This document shows positions 27,727-36,288 of a DNA stretch of 64,000 nucleotides, in pieces; position 1 is the first letter of the stretch, and every line of letters begins with the position of its first letter. The stretch is from contig NZ_FNOT01000005.1 of assembly GCF_900107105.1 (NCBI RefSeq), forward strand, positions 104,320-168,319. Direction: 5' to 3'. Source of the DNA: Geodermatophilus africanus (lineage in GTDB: Bacteria; Actinomycetota; Actinomycetes; Mycobacteriales; Geodermatophilaceae). The notes beneath the pieces are model-generated. The model ran no database searches and was not told the origin of the DNA. It worked only from the letters and a program-made list of their open reading frames with translations. Position numbers and translations under genes: made by a program.

Positions 27727-28844
27727 GGACGCTGGTCGTCACCAACGACTTCCCGCCGCGCCAGGGCGGCATCCAGACCTTCGTCGCCGCGCTGCTGGCC
27801 CGCCGCCCGCCCGAGTCTCTGGCGGTGCTCGCCTCCCGCTCGCCCGGCTGGGAGGCCCACGACGCCGCCCTGCCCTACGAGGTGGTCCGGCACCCGACGG
27901 GCGTGCTGCTGCCCACGCCCGGGGTGGCCCGCGCCGCGGCCGGGCTGGCCCGCCGGCACGGCTGCGGCACCGCCTTCTTCGGCGCCGCGGCTCCGCTGGG
28001 CCTGCTCGCGCCGGCGCTCCGGGACGCCGGGGTGCGGCACCTGGTCGGCGCCACCCACGGCCACGAGACCGGCTGGGTGGCGCTGCCCGGCGCGCGGCAG
28101 CTGATGCGGCGGATCGCCGCCGGCCTCGACGTGCTGACCTACATCAGCGACTACACCCGCGACCGGCTGGCGCCGGCAGTGGGCGGGGTCACCCGCATGG
28201 CGCAGCTGTCGCCCGGCGTGGACGTCGACCGCTTCACCCCGGACGTCGACGGGGCGGCCGTCCGGGCGCGGTACGGGCTGGGCGATGCGCCCGTCGTCGC
28301 CTGCGTGTCGCGGCTGGTGCCCCGCAAGGGCCAGGACGTGCTGGTCGCGGCCTGGCCGCGGGTGCTGGCCCGGCACCCCGGGGCGCGGCTGCTGCTGGTC
28401 GGCGGCGGCCCGCTGGAGGACCGGCTGCGCCGGGAGGTGGCCGCGCGCGGGCTGACGGGCTCCGTCGTCCTCACCGGGCCGGTGCCGCTGGAGGAGCTGC
28501 CCGACCACTACGCCGCCGGCGACGTCTTCGCCATGCCCTGCCGCACCCGCCGCGGTGGGCTGGACGTGGAGGGGCTGGGCATGGTCTACCTCGAGGCGGC
28601 GGCGTGCGGCCGGCCGGTGGTGGCCGGCACCTCCGGCGGCGCCCCCGAGACGGTGCAGGAGGGCGTCACCGGGCACGTGGTGGGCGACCCGCGGTCACCC
28701 GACGCGGTGGCCGCCGTGCTCACCGGGCTGCTCGACGACCCGGGGCGCGCGCGGCGGATGGGCGCGGCCGGCCGGGCGTGGGTCGAGCAGCGCTGGTCCT
28801 GGACGTCGATCGCCGACACCTTCGCCGGCCTCCTGCAGCCTTAG
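27723..28844 (+). CDS. pimB: GT4 mannosyltransferase, PimB-like
   Basis: 373 residues, GT-B fold, family GT4. The N-terminus TLVVTNDFPPRQGGIQTFVAALL, with ISDYTRDRL and LSPGVDVDRFTPD around residues 140-180, matches phosphatidylinositol mono-mannoside mannosyltransferases (PimB'). The nucleotide-binding part has ACVSRLVPRKGQDVLV and the EX7E-like stretch DVEGLGMVYLEAAACGRPVV. It would add the second mannose to PIM lipids on the cytoplasmic membrane face using GDP-mannose. GTG start overlaps the M48 gene by 4 nt. Confidence 0.85.
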   Translation: MRTLVVTNDFPPRQGGIQTFVAALLARRPPESLAVLASRSPGWEAHDAALPYEVVRHPTGVLLPTPGVARAAAGLARRHGCGTAFFGAAAPLGLLAPALRDAGVRHLVGATHGHETGWVALPGARQLMRRIAAGLDVLTYISDYTRDRLAPAVGGVTRMAQLSPGVDVDRFTPDVDGAAVRARYGLGDAPVVACVSRLVPRKGQDVLVAAWPRVLARHPGARLLLVGGGPLEDRLRREVAARGLTGSVVLTGPVPLEELPDHYAAGDVFAMPCRTRRGGLDVEGLGMVYLEAAACGRPVVAGTSGGAPETVQEGVTGHVVGDPRSPDAVAAVLTGLLDDPGRARRMGAAGRAWVEQRWSWTSIADTFAGLLQP

Positions 28845-28854
28845 GCCCTCTGCA

Positions 28855-28917
28855 GGACCCGCGGCCCCGTCCTGGGCCCCGCCCCGAGCGTGCGAGGGGT
28901 GGAGAGGACGGTCCTCT
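28855..28917. terminator. palindromic element between pimB and fadD
   Basis: CCGTCCTGGGCCCC pairs imperfectly with GGTGGAGAGGACGG around CCCGAGCGTGCGAGGGG. A divergent member of the dispersed palindrome family, lying between convergent genes. Confidence 0.5.
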
Positions 28918-28918
28918 G

Positions 28919-30712
28919 TCAGCGGTTGTAGAGGGCCTCCACCTCGGCGTCGAACTCCTTGAGCACCACGGACCGCTTGAGCTTCAGGCTCGGGGTCAGC
29001 ATCCCGTTGTCCTCGGTGAAGTCGGTGCCCAGCACCTGGAACCTCTTGATCGCCTCGGCCTGGGAGACTGCCCTGTTCGCGTCGGCCACCGCGGCCTCGA
29101 TCTCGGCGCGCACGTCGGGGTCCTCGGCCAGCTGGGCCGCGGTGAGGCCCTCGTCCTTGCCCCTGGATTGCAGCCACAGCGGCAGGGCCTCCTCGTCGAG
29201 GGTGACCAGCGCGGCGATGAAGGGGCGCTGGTCACCGACGACGATGCACTGGCTGACCAGGCGGTGGGCGCGCAGCCGGTCCTCGAGCACGGCCGGGGCG
29301 ACGTTCTTGCCGCCGGCGGTCACCAGGATCTCCTTCTTGCGCCCGGTGATCTTCACGAAGCCGTCGGCGTCGATCTCGCCGAGGTCGCCGCTGTGGAACC
29401 AGCCGTCGGCGTCGATGGCCTCGCCAGTGGCGGCCTCGTTCTTCCAGTAGCCGCGCATCACGATGCCGCCGCGGATGAGGATCTCGCCGTCCTCGGCGAT
29501 CGCGAAGCCGACGCCGGGCAGCGGGCGGCCGACGGTGCCGACGCGCAGCGCGTCGTCGTGGTTGACCGACGCGGCGGCGGTCGTCTCGGTCAGGCCGTAG
29601 CCCTCGAAGACGGGAACGCCGATGCCGCGGAAGAAGTGGCCCAGCCGCTCGCCCAGCGGGGCGCCGCCGGAGATGGCGCCCTGGCATCGGCCGCCGAGCG
29701 CGGCGCGCAGCCTGCCGTAGACGAGCCGGTCGAATAGCGCGTGCTGCGCACGCAGCGCCAGGCCGGGGCCGCCGGTGTCCTGGGCGCGCGACCAGTCGAT
29801 CGCCACCTGGGCGGCCTTGTCGAAGATCTTGCCCTTGCCGTCGCCCTCCGCCTTGGCCTTGGCGCCGTTGTAGACCTTCTCGAAGACCCGGGGGACGGCG
29901 AGCACGAAGGTCGGCCGGAACTCGCCGAGGTCCTCGACCAGGTTCTTCACGTCCGGCGTGTGACCGATGACGGTGCGGGTCTTGACCGCGCCGACCTGCA
30001 GGACGCGGGCCAGCACGTGTGCCAGCGGGATGAAGAGCAGCAGCGAGCCCTCCGGGTTCATGAAGCGGCCCAGCAGGCTCATCCCGTTGCCGACCTCGAA
30101 GAGGAAGTTGCGGTGGGTGAGCTCGCAGCCCTTGGGCCGGCCGGTCGTGCCGCTGGTGTAGATCAGCGTCGCCAGGCTGTCGGCGGTCAGGGTCGCGCGG
30201 CGGGCGTCGAGCTCGCTGTCGGGGACGTCCTGGCCGGCGACGGTGAGGGTCCCGACGGCGTCGTCGTCGATGACGAAGACGGACGCGAGGTCCGGCGCCT
30301 GGTCGCGGACGGACTCGACGGCCGCGGCATGCTCGTCACGCTCCACCACGATGGCGGTGGCGCCGGAGTCGGACAGGATCCAGGCGACCTGGTCGGGGCT
30401 GGAGGTCTCGTAGATCGGGACGACGGCGCCGCCGGCGGTCCAGATCGCGAAGTCGAACACCGTCCACTCGTACCGGGTCTTGGCCTGCAGAGCGACGCGG
30501 TCCCCGGCGGCCACGCCGGCGGCGATCAGGCCCTTGGCGACGCCGCGGACCTCCTCGCCGAACTGCCGCCACGTCACGTCGACCCACCGGCCGTCGACCC
30601 GGCGCCGCAGGCCGGTGTCGTCGCCGTGTCGGGTGACGTTCTCGACCAGCATGTCGGTCAGGGCCTCGTCCGAGCCGACCTCGGTGGTCGCGGGGACGCT
30701 GAACTCGCGCAC
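28919..30712 (-). CDS. long-chain acyl-CoA synthetase (FadD15-like)
   Basis: 597 residues, ANL superfamily. It has the P-loop YTSGTTGRPKG (A3 motif) at about residue 190, GYGLTETTAA (A5), WFHSGDLGEIDADGFVKITGRKKE (A7-A8) with an adenylation hinge, and a C-terminal catalytic Lys region. It activates long fatty acids to acyl-CoA via acyl-AMP. It looks full length. ATG at 30,712. It is divergent from the START-like gene, and a nested palindrome lies in the shared upstream region. Confidence 0.93.
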   Translation of the reverse strand: MREFSVPATTEVGSDEALTDMLVENVTRHGDDTGLRRRVDGRWVDVTWRQFGEEVRGVAKGLIAAGVAAGDRVALQAKTRYEWTVFDFAIWTAGGAVVPIYETSSPDQVAWILSDSGATAIVVERDEHAAAVESVRDQAPDLASVFVIDDDAVGTLTVAGQDVPDSELDARRATLTADSLATLIYTSGTTGRPKGCELTHRNFLFEVGNGMSLLGRFMNPEGSLLLFIPLAHVLARVLQVGAVKTRTVIGHTPDVKNLVEDLGEFRPTFVLAVPRVFEKVYNGAKAKAEGDGKGKIFDKAAQVAIDWSRAQDTGGPGLALRAQHALFDRLVYGRLRAALGGRCQGAISGGAPLGERLGHFFRGIGVPVFEGYGLTETTAAASVNHDDALRVGTVGRPLPGVGFAIAEDGEILIRGGIVMRGYWKNEAATGEAIDADGWFHSGDLGEIDADGFVKITGRKKEILVTAGGKNVAPAVLEDRLRAHRLVSQCIVVGDQRPFIAALVTLDEEALPLWLQSRGKDEGLTAAQLAEDPDVRAEIEAAVADANRAVSQAEAIKRFQVLGTDFTEDNGMLTPSLKLKRSVVLKEFDAEVEALYNR

Positions 30713-30788
30713 GCCTCGTCCTCTCCTGCCCGCCCGGTCCGGGCGCCGTCGCCCGGACCCCGACGCGGGGCCGTCCCGGAGAAATCTA

Positions 30789-30823
30789 GCCGCTGCTCAC
30801 TACCCGTGAGTAGGGACAGCGGC
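30789..30823. promoter_or_regulatory. nested palindrome in the fadD upstream region, possible operator
   Basis: Outer arms GCCGCTG (30,789-30,795) and CAGCGGC (30,817-30,823) enclose an inner inverted repeat CTCAC-TACCC-GTGAG (30,796-30,810). On the minus strand it overlaps a plausible -10, TAGATT, for fadD. Such a layout fits repressor binding over the promoter, but no regulator is known. Confidence 0.35.
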
Positions 30824-30868
30824 CGTCGCAGCCCGCTCGGGTGAGGCCGAGCGGTTAGCCTGCTCCGC

Positions 30869-31303
30869 ATGGCCGACCAGTCCACCCAGTCGATCACGGT
30901 GGCCGCACCACCGGCCGACGTCATGGCGGTGATCGCCGACTTCCCGTCCTACCCGGAGTGGGTGGCTGCGGCCAAGCGGGTCGATGTCCTCGAGGCCGGA
31001 TCGGAGGGCCGGGCCCGCCGCGTGCACTTCGTGCTCGACGCCGGTGCGGTCAAGGACGACTACGTCCTCGAGTACACCTGGGAGGGCGACCGGCGGGTGT
31101 CCTGGCACCTGGTGCAGGGGCAGATGCAGAAGCGGCAGGAGGGTTCCTACGCCCTCGCCGAGACCGCGCCGGGCAGCACCGAGGTGACGTACACGATCGC
31201 GATCGACCTCTCCATCCCGATGCTCGGGATGATCAAGCGCAAGGCCGAGAAGGTCATCCTCGACACGGCCCTCAAGGAGCTCAAGAAGCGCGTGGAGGGC
31301 TAG
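30869..31303 (+). CDS. SRPBCC (START-like) family protein
   Basis: A 144-residue helix-grip protein. QSITVAAPPADVMAVIADFPSYPEWVAAAKRVDVL is the polyketide cyclase/dehydrase-type N-terminus, and a long C-terminal helix ends KAEKVILDTALKELKKRVEG. It would bind a hydrophobic ligand, perhaps an acyl chain. It is followed 7 bp later by the ArsA-like ATPase gene. This cyclase/ATPase/ROK kinase order looks conserved among actinobacteria, suggesting a shared but unknown task. Confidence 0.88.
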   Translation: MADQSTQSITVAAPPADVMAVIADFPSYPEWVAAAKRVDVLEAGSEGRARRVHFVLDAGAVKDDYVLEYTWEGDRRVSWHLVQGQMQKRQEGSYALAETAPGSTEVTYTIAIDLSIPMLGMIKRKAEKVILDTALKELKKRVEG

Positions 31304-31310
31304 GCGGCAG

Positions 31311-32468
31311 GTGCGCACGCTCCTCCTCACCGGCCCGGGTGGGGCCGGTACCTCGACCCTCGCGGCGGCCACCGCCGTCCGAGCGGCGGCCGCCGGCACC
31401 CGCACGCTGCTGCTCACCCGTCCCGGCCCGCGCCCCGCCGGGCTGGACGGCGTCCCCGGGCTGGCCGTGGCGTCGGTCTCGCCGCTGGCCGCGGCCGAGT
31501 CGCTGTGGACGTCGGCCGGTGACGCGCTGGGCGCCGTCCCCGGGCTCACGCCACCTCCGCCCACCTCGGTGGTGCCGCTGCCGGGGTCCGCGGAGCTGGC
31601 CCTGCTCGCCCGGCTGGCCCGCGCGGCCGCCGACGACGAGGCCGACACGGTGGTCGTCGACGCCGGCCCGCTGGAGGCGGGCACCGCGCTGGTCGGCCTG
31701 CCCGGGGCGCTGCGGTGGTGGCTGGACCAGGCACTGCCCACGCGGGTCCGGGTGCTCGGCGCCGTCCGGACCGCCGCGGTGCGCTCCGGTGCGGCGTCGC
31801 GCGGACCCGTCGACGCCGTCCTCGACGCCCTCCCGCCCCTGGAGGCGGCGCTGGACCGGCTGCCGCTGGACGACCCGGCCGCCACCGAGGTGCGGCTGGT
31901 CGCCGTGCCGCGGGCCGGCGCCGTCCCGGCGCTGCGCCGCGCGGTGACCGCGCTGGCGTTGCACGGCCAGCAGCCGGTCGCCGTCCTCGCCCGGGTGCTG
32001 CCGGACGGCGGCCGGGGGGAGTGGTGGGCGGTGCGCGCCGCCGAGCAGGACGCCGCCCTCGCCGCCCTCGCCGAGCTGGCCCCGCTGCGCCGCGTGACGG
32101 AGTCCGCGCGCGAGCCGGCGGAGGCCGCGGCGCTGGCCGCACTCCTGTCCAGCGGGGACGGCGTCGCGCCGGCCGCAGCCCTGGCCCCGTCGGTCGACCG
32201 GGCCGAGGGCGTCCGCCGGCTGGTGCTGCCGCTGCCCTGGGCAGAGCGCGCCGGCCTGGACCTGACCCGCTGGCAGGACGACCTGGTCGTGACCGTCGCC
32301 GGGACGCGCCGGTCCGTCCGGCTGGACTCACTGCTGCGCCGCTGCGTGGTCACCGGCGGCGCGCTCGCCGACGCGGGCACCGCACGGGCGCAGCTGGAGG
32401 TCTCCTTCACACCCGATCCGCAGCTGTGGCCGGCCGACCTGCTGGCCGCCGAGGGGAGCACACCATGA
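31311..32468 (+). CDS. ArsA/GET3-like P-loop protein with degenerate Walker A
   Basis: 385 residues. The N-terminus TLLLTGPGGAGTSTLAAATAVRAAAAGTRTLLLT follows the ArsA/MinD deviant Walker A (GKGGVGKT) but both lysines are replaced (Pro9, Thr14), so ATP hydrolysis is doubtful. DTVVVDAGPLE near residue 120 resembles Walker B. The C-terminal 90 residues (LVLPLPWAERAGLDLTRWQDDLVVTVAGTRRSVRLDSLLRRC) resemble the small beta-sandwich found at the end of ArsA-family proteins. It overlaps the next gene by 4 nt (ATGA). GTG start. Role unknown. Confidence 0.75.
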   Translation: MRTLLLTGPGGAGTSTLAAATAVRAAAAGTRTLLLTRPGPRPAGLDGVPGLAVASVSPLAAAESLWTSAGDALGAVPGLTPPPPTSVVPLPGSAELALLARLARAAADDEADTVVVDAGPLEAGTALVGLPGALRWWLDQALPTRVRVLGAVRTAAVRSGAASRGPVDAVLDALPPLEAALDRLPLDDPAATEVRLVAVPRAGAVPALRRAVTALALHGQQPVAVLARVLPDGGRGEWWAVRAAEQDAALAALAELAPLRRVTESAREPAEAAALAALLSSGDGVAPAAALAPSVDRAEGVRRLVLPLPWAERAGLDLTRWQDDLVVTVAGTRRSVRLDSLLRRCVVTGGALADAGTARAQLEVSFTPDPQLWPADLLAAEGSTP

Positions 32469-32782
32469 ACGACGCACCGGACTGGGTCGAGCAGGCCCGC
32501 CGGCTGGTGACCGGGCTGGGCGAGACCCTCGGCTCGGCCCTGCGCGAACCCGACGCCGCCGGGGCCCATCCGACCGACTGCCGCTGGTGCCCGGTGTGCC
32601 AGGTGGCGGCCGTGGTGCGCGGCGAGCGCCCCGAGGTGACGAACGCGCTGGCCGACGTCCTCACCGCCGCTGCAGCGGCGCTGCGCACCGTCGCCGAGCG
32701 GGCCTCGGCTCCCGCGCCGGAGGCCGAGGCGGAGGAGCCCGTGGCGCCGGCCGCGCCGGTCCAGCACATCGAGATCGCCTGA
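32465..32782 (+). CDS. small CxxC protein, 105 aa
   Basis: 105 residues. A helix with WVEQARRLVTGLGETLGSAL is followed by DCRWCPVCQVAAVVRGERPE, two closely spaced Cys pairs (CRWCPVC) that could bind zinc or Fe-S. An amphipathic helix (ALADVLTAAAAALRTVAERA) and an acidic Ala/Glu/Pro tail follow. Actinobacterial proteins of this build regularly sit between the ArsA-like and ROK genes. It is translationally coupled to the ArsA-like gene (ATGA) and abuts the ROK gene. Function unknown. Confidence 0.8.
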   Translation: MNDAPDWVEQARRLVTGLGETLGSALREPDAAGAHPTDCRWCPVCQVAAVVRGERPEVTNALADVLTAAAAALRTVAERASAPAPEAEAEEPVAPAAPVQHIEIA

Positions 32783-33784
32783 GTGGCCGTGCAGACCCCC
32801 GCGGGCGACGCCGCCACGCTGCCCGCCCTGGGCATCGACATCGGCGGCACGAAGGTGGCCGGCGGCGTCGTCGCCCCGGACGGCACGGTCCTGGCGACCG
32901 CGCGGCGGGCCACCCCCGGCTCGTCGGTGGTGGAGACCGAGGACGCCATCGCCGCGGTGGTCGAGGTCCTCGCCCGCGGGCACGACGGGCCGCTGGTCGG
33001 CGTCGGCGTCGGCGCGGCCGGCTGGTTCGACCGCACCGGCGACACCGTGCTGTTCAGCCCGCACCTGGCCTGGCGGCACTCGACGCTGCGCAAGGACCTC
33101 GCCGCCCGGCTGCAGCGGCCGATGTGGGTGGGCAACGACGCCGACGCCGCGGCCTGGGCCGAGTACCGCTACGGCGCCGCCCGCGGGGCCGACCTCGCGC
33201 TCATGATCACCCTCGGCACCGGCATCGGCGGCGGCATCGTCATGGGCGGCCGGCTGCACCGCGGCTCGCACGGCGTCGCGGGGGAGTGGGGCCACATGCG
33301 CGTCGTCCCCGACGGGCGGCTGTGCGCGTGCGGCAACCGCGGCTGCTGGGAGCAGTACGCCAGCGGCACGGCGCTGGGGCAGACCGCGCGCGAGGTCGCC
33401 CGCAGCTCCCCGGCCGCGGCGGCGCTGCTCCTCGAACGGGTGGACGACGACCCCGACCGGCTCACCGGCGAGCACGTCGCGACCGCCGCCGCCGAGGGCG
33501 ACCCGCTCGCGCTGGAGTTGCTCGCCGAGGTCGGCTCGTGGCTGGGGCAGGGGATCGCCGACCTCGCCGCCGTCCTCGACCCCGAGGTCGTCGTCATCGG
33601 CGGCGGGGTCAGCGTGCTCGGCGAGATGCTGCTCGGCCCGGCGCGCGAGCGGCTGGAGCGGGCGCTGCCGGGCCGCGGCTTCCGTCCCGGCCCGCGGGTC
33701 GTGGGCGCCCGGCTGGGCGCCCAGGCCGGGATCGTGGGCGCGGCCGACCTGGTCCGCCGCGCCGTCGCCGAGGGTCAGGCGTAG
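32783..33784 (+). CDS. ROK family glucokinase
   Basis: 333 residues. The ATP site is LGIDIGGTKVAGGVV near the N-terminus, then VGVGAAGW, and NDADAAAWAEYRYG with the catalytic Asp. The ROK zinc motif is CACGNRGCWEQYASG at about residues 180-195, preceded by GEWGHM that coordinates substrate and zinc. It phosphorylates glucose or a related sugar with ATP. GTG start directly after the CxxC gene stop. No DNA-binding domain is present, so it is an enzyme, not a ROK repressor. Confidence 0.92.
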   Translation: MAVQTPAGDAATLPALGIDIGGTKVAGGVVAPDGTVLATARRATPGSSVVETEDAIAAVVEVLARGHDGPLVGVGVGAAGWFDRTGDTVLFSPHLAWRHSTLRKDLAARLQRPMWVGNDADAAAWAEYRYGAARGADLALMITLGTGIGGGIVMGGRLHRGSHGVAGEWGHMRVVPDGRLCACGNRGCWEQYASGTALGQTAREVARSSPAAAALLLERVDDDPDRLTGEHVATAAAEGDPLALELLAEVGSWLGQGIADLAAVLDPEVVVIGGGVSVLGEMLLGPARERLERALPGRGFRPGPRVVGARLGAQAGIVGAADLVRRAVAEGQA

Positions 33785-33795
33785 CAACCCTCGGC

Positions 33796-33850
33796 CTACC
33801 GGGCGACCTCGCGATCACACCGTCGCCCTACCGGGCGACACCGCGATCAG
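33796..33850 (+). repeat. short imperfect direct repeat before the 85-bp array
   Basis: CCTACCGGGCGACCTCGCGATCA is followed by CCTACCGGGCGACACCGCGATCA, about 32 bp later, differing at one position. It leads directly into the four-copy array. Confidence 0.6.
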
Positions 33851-34179
33851 GTGCCGTCCCCCCGTGGGGCTGAGCTGCTGCGTCGTTCCTCGCGGGGACC
33901 CTCCGGGCCCCCACTCGTCACGACCTCGCGGCCAGGTGCCGTCCCCCCGTGGGGCTGAGCTGCTGCGTCGTTCCTCGCGGGGACCCTCCGGGCCCCCACT
34001 CGTCACGACCTCGCGGCCAGGTGCCGTCCCCCCGTGGGGCTGAGCTGCTGCGTCGTTCCTCGCGGGGACCCTCCGGGCCCCCACTCGTCACGACCTCGCG
34101 GCCAGGTGCCGTCCCCCCGTGGGGCTGAGCTGCTGCGTCGTTCCTCGCGGGGACCCTCCGGGCCCCCACTCCTCACGAC
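33851..34179 (+). repeat. 85-bp tandem repeat, four copies
   Basis: Copies begin at 33,851, 33,936, 34,021 and 34,106 with exact 85-bp period. The unit begins GTGCCGTCCCCCCGTGGGGC and contains CGCGGGGACCCTCCGGGCCCCC, which can fold. The first three copies appear identical base for base; the fourth differs by one base (CACTCCTCACGAC) and then ends. It fills the convergent gap between the ROK kinase and a hypothetical gene. 85 is not a multiple of 3, so it is not a repeated protein segment even though minus-strand frames stay open through it. Confidence 0.95.
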
Positions 34180-34190
34180 AGTGCTCGTCC

Positions 34191-34871
34191 TCAGACGACG
34201 GCGCCGTCGTCGCCGTCGTCGGTGCTGCGCTCGCGCATCCGCGACAGCAGCACCCCGACCCCGCCGGCGACGGCGGCCACGCCCAGCACCAGCCCGAGGT
34301 CGGCGGACAGGCCGACCACCCGGGGCGCCACGACGAGGACCGCGCCGGCGGCGATGAGCAGCACCGCGTACAGCGAGGCCGGCGCCGGGGCCGGCACCGG
34401 CGGGGGCGGCGGCGGCTCGTAGTGCTCCTCCGGCCGGTCGAGCACCGACGGCTCGGCCGGCGCCGGGGGCGGGGCGTCGGCCGGGGCCTCGTCGACGGCG
34501 GTGCGCCCGTGCTCGGCCTCGAAGGCGGCCACGATGCGCGCCCACTCGGCGTCCTCGTCGACGTCGCGCCGCGCGGACTGCCGGGCGCGGGTGCGCTCGG
34601 CGACGTGGTCGTCGGCGTGCTCGTCGACCAGGGCGCGGGCCTCGCCGGTGCGGGCCCGGTCGACGAACAGCCGGTCGCTGGGCGGGCTGGGCAGCGAGAC
34701 GGTCCGGGTGTAGGGCTCGACGTCGGCCGACGGCTCCAGGTAGGCGGCCACCCCGGCCTCCCGGAGCACGTCGAGCAGGTGTTCCCCGACCCGCGGGTCG
34801 ACGTCGCGCAGCGGGGTCCACAGGGCGGCGTCGAGGCCGTTGTCCCGGCGGCCCCGCCCGCGGGCGCTCAC
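34191..34871 (-). CDS. hypothetical protein with two C-terminal membrane helices
   Basis: About 226 residues from GTG 34,871; a 15-codon frame (MTGAPAAALPRRAEA) ends in a TGA overlapping this GTG and could couple translation. The N-terminal part (DVDPRVGEHLLDVLREAGVAAYLEP) looks like a small folded domain, followed by an acidic stretch and Pro-rich linker (EEHYEPPPPPPVPAP). Two hydrophobic helices (LYAVLLIAAGAVLVVAPRVVG and LGLVLGVAAVAGGVGVLL) end the chain. No family is recognised. It is divergent from the acyltransferase gene. Confidence 0.75.
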   Translation of the reverse strand: MSARGRGRRDNGLDAALWTPLRDVDPRVGEHLLDVLREAGVAAYLEPSADVEPYTRTVSLPSPPSDRLFVDRARTGEARALVDEHADDHVAERTRARQSARRDVDEDAEWARIVAAFEAEHGRTAVDEAPADAPPPAPAEPSVLDRPEEHYEPPPPPPVPAPAPASLYAVLLIAAGAVLVVAPRVVGLSADLGLVLGVAAVAGGVGVLLSRMRERSTDDGDDGAVV

Positions 34872-35040
34872 GCCTCCGCCCGGCGGGGGAGGGCGGCCGC
34901 GGGGGCGCCGGTCATCGGGGCGGGCTGGGGCACGGGACCTCCTCGACGGCCGGCGGGCGAGCCGGTGGGAAAGGGTGCTGCGGGGGTGGCATTGTCCTTC
35001 CGCCTCCGGGATCAATAGTCTGGCAGCCCCCGAGGGAGGC

Positions 35041-35805
35041 GTGTTGTTCTACTGGTTCCTCAAGTTCGTGGCGCTCGGCCCGGTCGTGAAGCTGGTGATC
35101 CGCCCACGGGCGGAGGGCGTGGAGCACGTGCCGCCCCGCGGTGCGGCGATCCTGGCCAGCAACCACCTGTCCGCGGCCGACTGGGTCTTCATGCCGATGT
35201 CGGTGCGCCGGCGGGTGACCTTCCTGGCCAAGCGCGAGTACTTCACCGGCCACGGCGTGAAGGGCTTCCTGCAGCGGGCCTTCTTCACCGGCGCCGGCCA
35301 GGTGCCGATCGACCGGTCCAGCGCCTCGGCCGCCGAGGCCGCCATCCAGACCGGGCTGCGCCTCCTGCGGCAGGGCCGGCTGCTCGGCATCTACCCCGAG
35401 GGCACCCGGTCGCCGGACGGCCGGCTCTACCGCGGCAAGACCGGCGTGGCGCGGATGACGCTGGAGACCGGGGTGCTCGTCGTTCCCGTCGCGATGACCT
35501 ACCGGCCGCGCCGCCTGCCGCTGGTCGGCTGGAACGTCCCGGCGGTGACCGTCCGGTTCGGCGAGCCGCTGGACTTCTCGCGCTACGAGGGCCTGGCCGG
35601 CGACCGCTTCGTCGAGCGCTCGGTCACCGACGAGATCATGTACGAGATCATGACCCTGTCGGAGCAGGAGTACGTCGATGTCTACGGCGCCCGCGTGAAG
35701 AAGTCGATGGACGCCAGCGGTGCCAGCGCGTCGGAGGTCGTCAGCCGGCTGCAGCCGCTCGCCGACGAGGCCGCCGACCGGGCCCCGGAGTCCCTGGCCG
35801 GCTGA
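35041..35805 (+). CDS. 1-acyl-sn-glycerol-3-phosphate acyltransferase (PlsC-like)
   Basis: 254 residues from GTG 35,041 (TTG 35,044 has better spacing to GGGAGG). The acyltransferase motif I is NHLSAADW, the H-x4-D catalytic pair at about residues 38-44; motif III is YPEGTRSPDG; motif IV is VVPVAMT. It esterifies the second position of glycerophosphate to phosphatidic acid, or acylates a mannolipid or another alcohol. One hydrophobic N-terminal segment anchors it. The C-terminal 40 residues are charged. Confidence 0.9.
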   Translation: MLFYWFLKFVALGPVVKLVIRPRAEGVEHVPPRGAAILASNHLSAADWVFMPMSVRRRVTFLAKREYFTGHGVKGFLQRAFFTGAGQVPIDRSSASAAEAAIQTGLRLLRQGRLLGIYPEGTRSPDGRLYRGKTGVARMTLETGVLVVPVAMTYRPRRLPLVGWNVPAVTVRFGEPLDFSRYEGLAGDRFVERSVTDEIMYEIMTLSEQEYVDVYGARVKKSMDASGASASEVVSRLQPLADEAADRAPESLAG

Positions 35806-35807
35806 CG

Positions 35808-35862
35808 GAGGACCGCTTGCCCCACCACTCGCGAGCCCGCGGCGGGACCCTGCAGGGGGGCG
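35808..35862. terminator. palindromic intergenic element after the acyltransferase gene
   Basis: GGACCGCTTGCCCC...CGGCGGGACCCTGCAGGGGGGC with CTCGCGAG at the tip; a member of the dispersed family with imperfect arms, between convergent genes. Confidence 0.5.
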
Positions 35863-35905
35863 GCGGCCTCCGGGACGCGGGCGAGCGGACGCAGGGAGTC
35901 CGCTC

Positions 35906-36208
35906 TCACGGCCGCCAGTGCTCGTGATAGTGCGGGTGGTCGGCGTAGGCCTGGGCGATCAACCGCAGCGCGTGCTCCATGGTGGCCCCGCGCGGCCCCC
36001 GCTGCTCCAGGTCGCGGAAGTAGTGGACCAGGTCGCGCTTGGCCCGCACGTCGCGCAGCACGTGGGCGACCAGTGACGCCTTGGACCGCGACGCGCGCAG
36101 CGCGGCGAACCGCGCGGCCTCCTCGTCCTCGTTGAACCGGGTGAGCAGGAAGTCGACCAGGTCCTCGTTGCGGATGCTGGTCGGCAGGTCCGGGTGCGGC
36201 GGGCTCAC
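35906..36208 (-). CDS. DUF6221 family protein
   Basis: 100 residues from GTG 36,208. NEDLVDFLLTRFNEDEEAARFA at the start and LRLIAQAYADHPHYHEHWRP at the end are the hallmark ends of DUF6221, a small actinobacterial family of unknown function that often varies between strains. The middle is a charged helix. It diverges from the exoribonuclease gene. Confidence 0.85.
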   Translation of the reverse strand: MSPPHPDLPTSIRNEDLVDFLLTRFNEDEEAARFAALRASRSKASLVAHVLRDVRAKRDLVHYFRDLEQRGPRGATMEHALRLIAQAYADHPHYHEHWRP

Positions 36209-36288
36209 CGGGGCACGCTAGCCCGGCGTCCCCCGCGAGGCGCCGCGGCGCGAAGGGCGCCCGCCCCCCGGCCACCTACCGTGAGGCG

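Noticed and set aside
33815..34169. Minus-strand frames running through the 85-bp repeats as a repetitive protein
   Set aside because: 85 is not divisible by 3, so successive copies encode different peptides; no start signal; the repeat is better explained as DNA-level duplication.
33851..34179. Possible CRISPR array
   Set aside because: The whole 85-bp period is repeated without variable spacers, and there are no cas genes.
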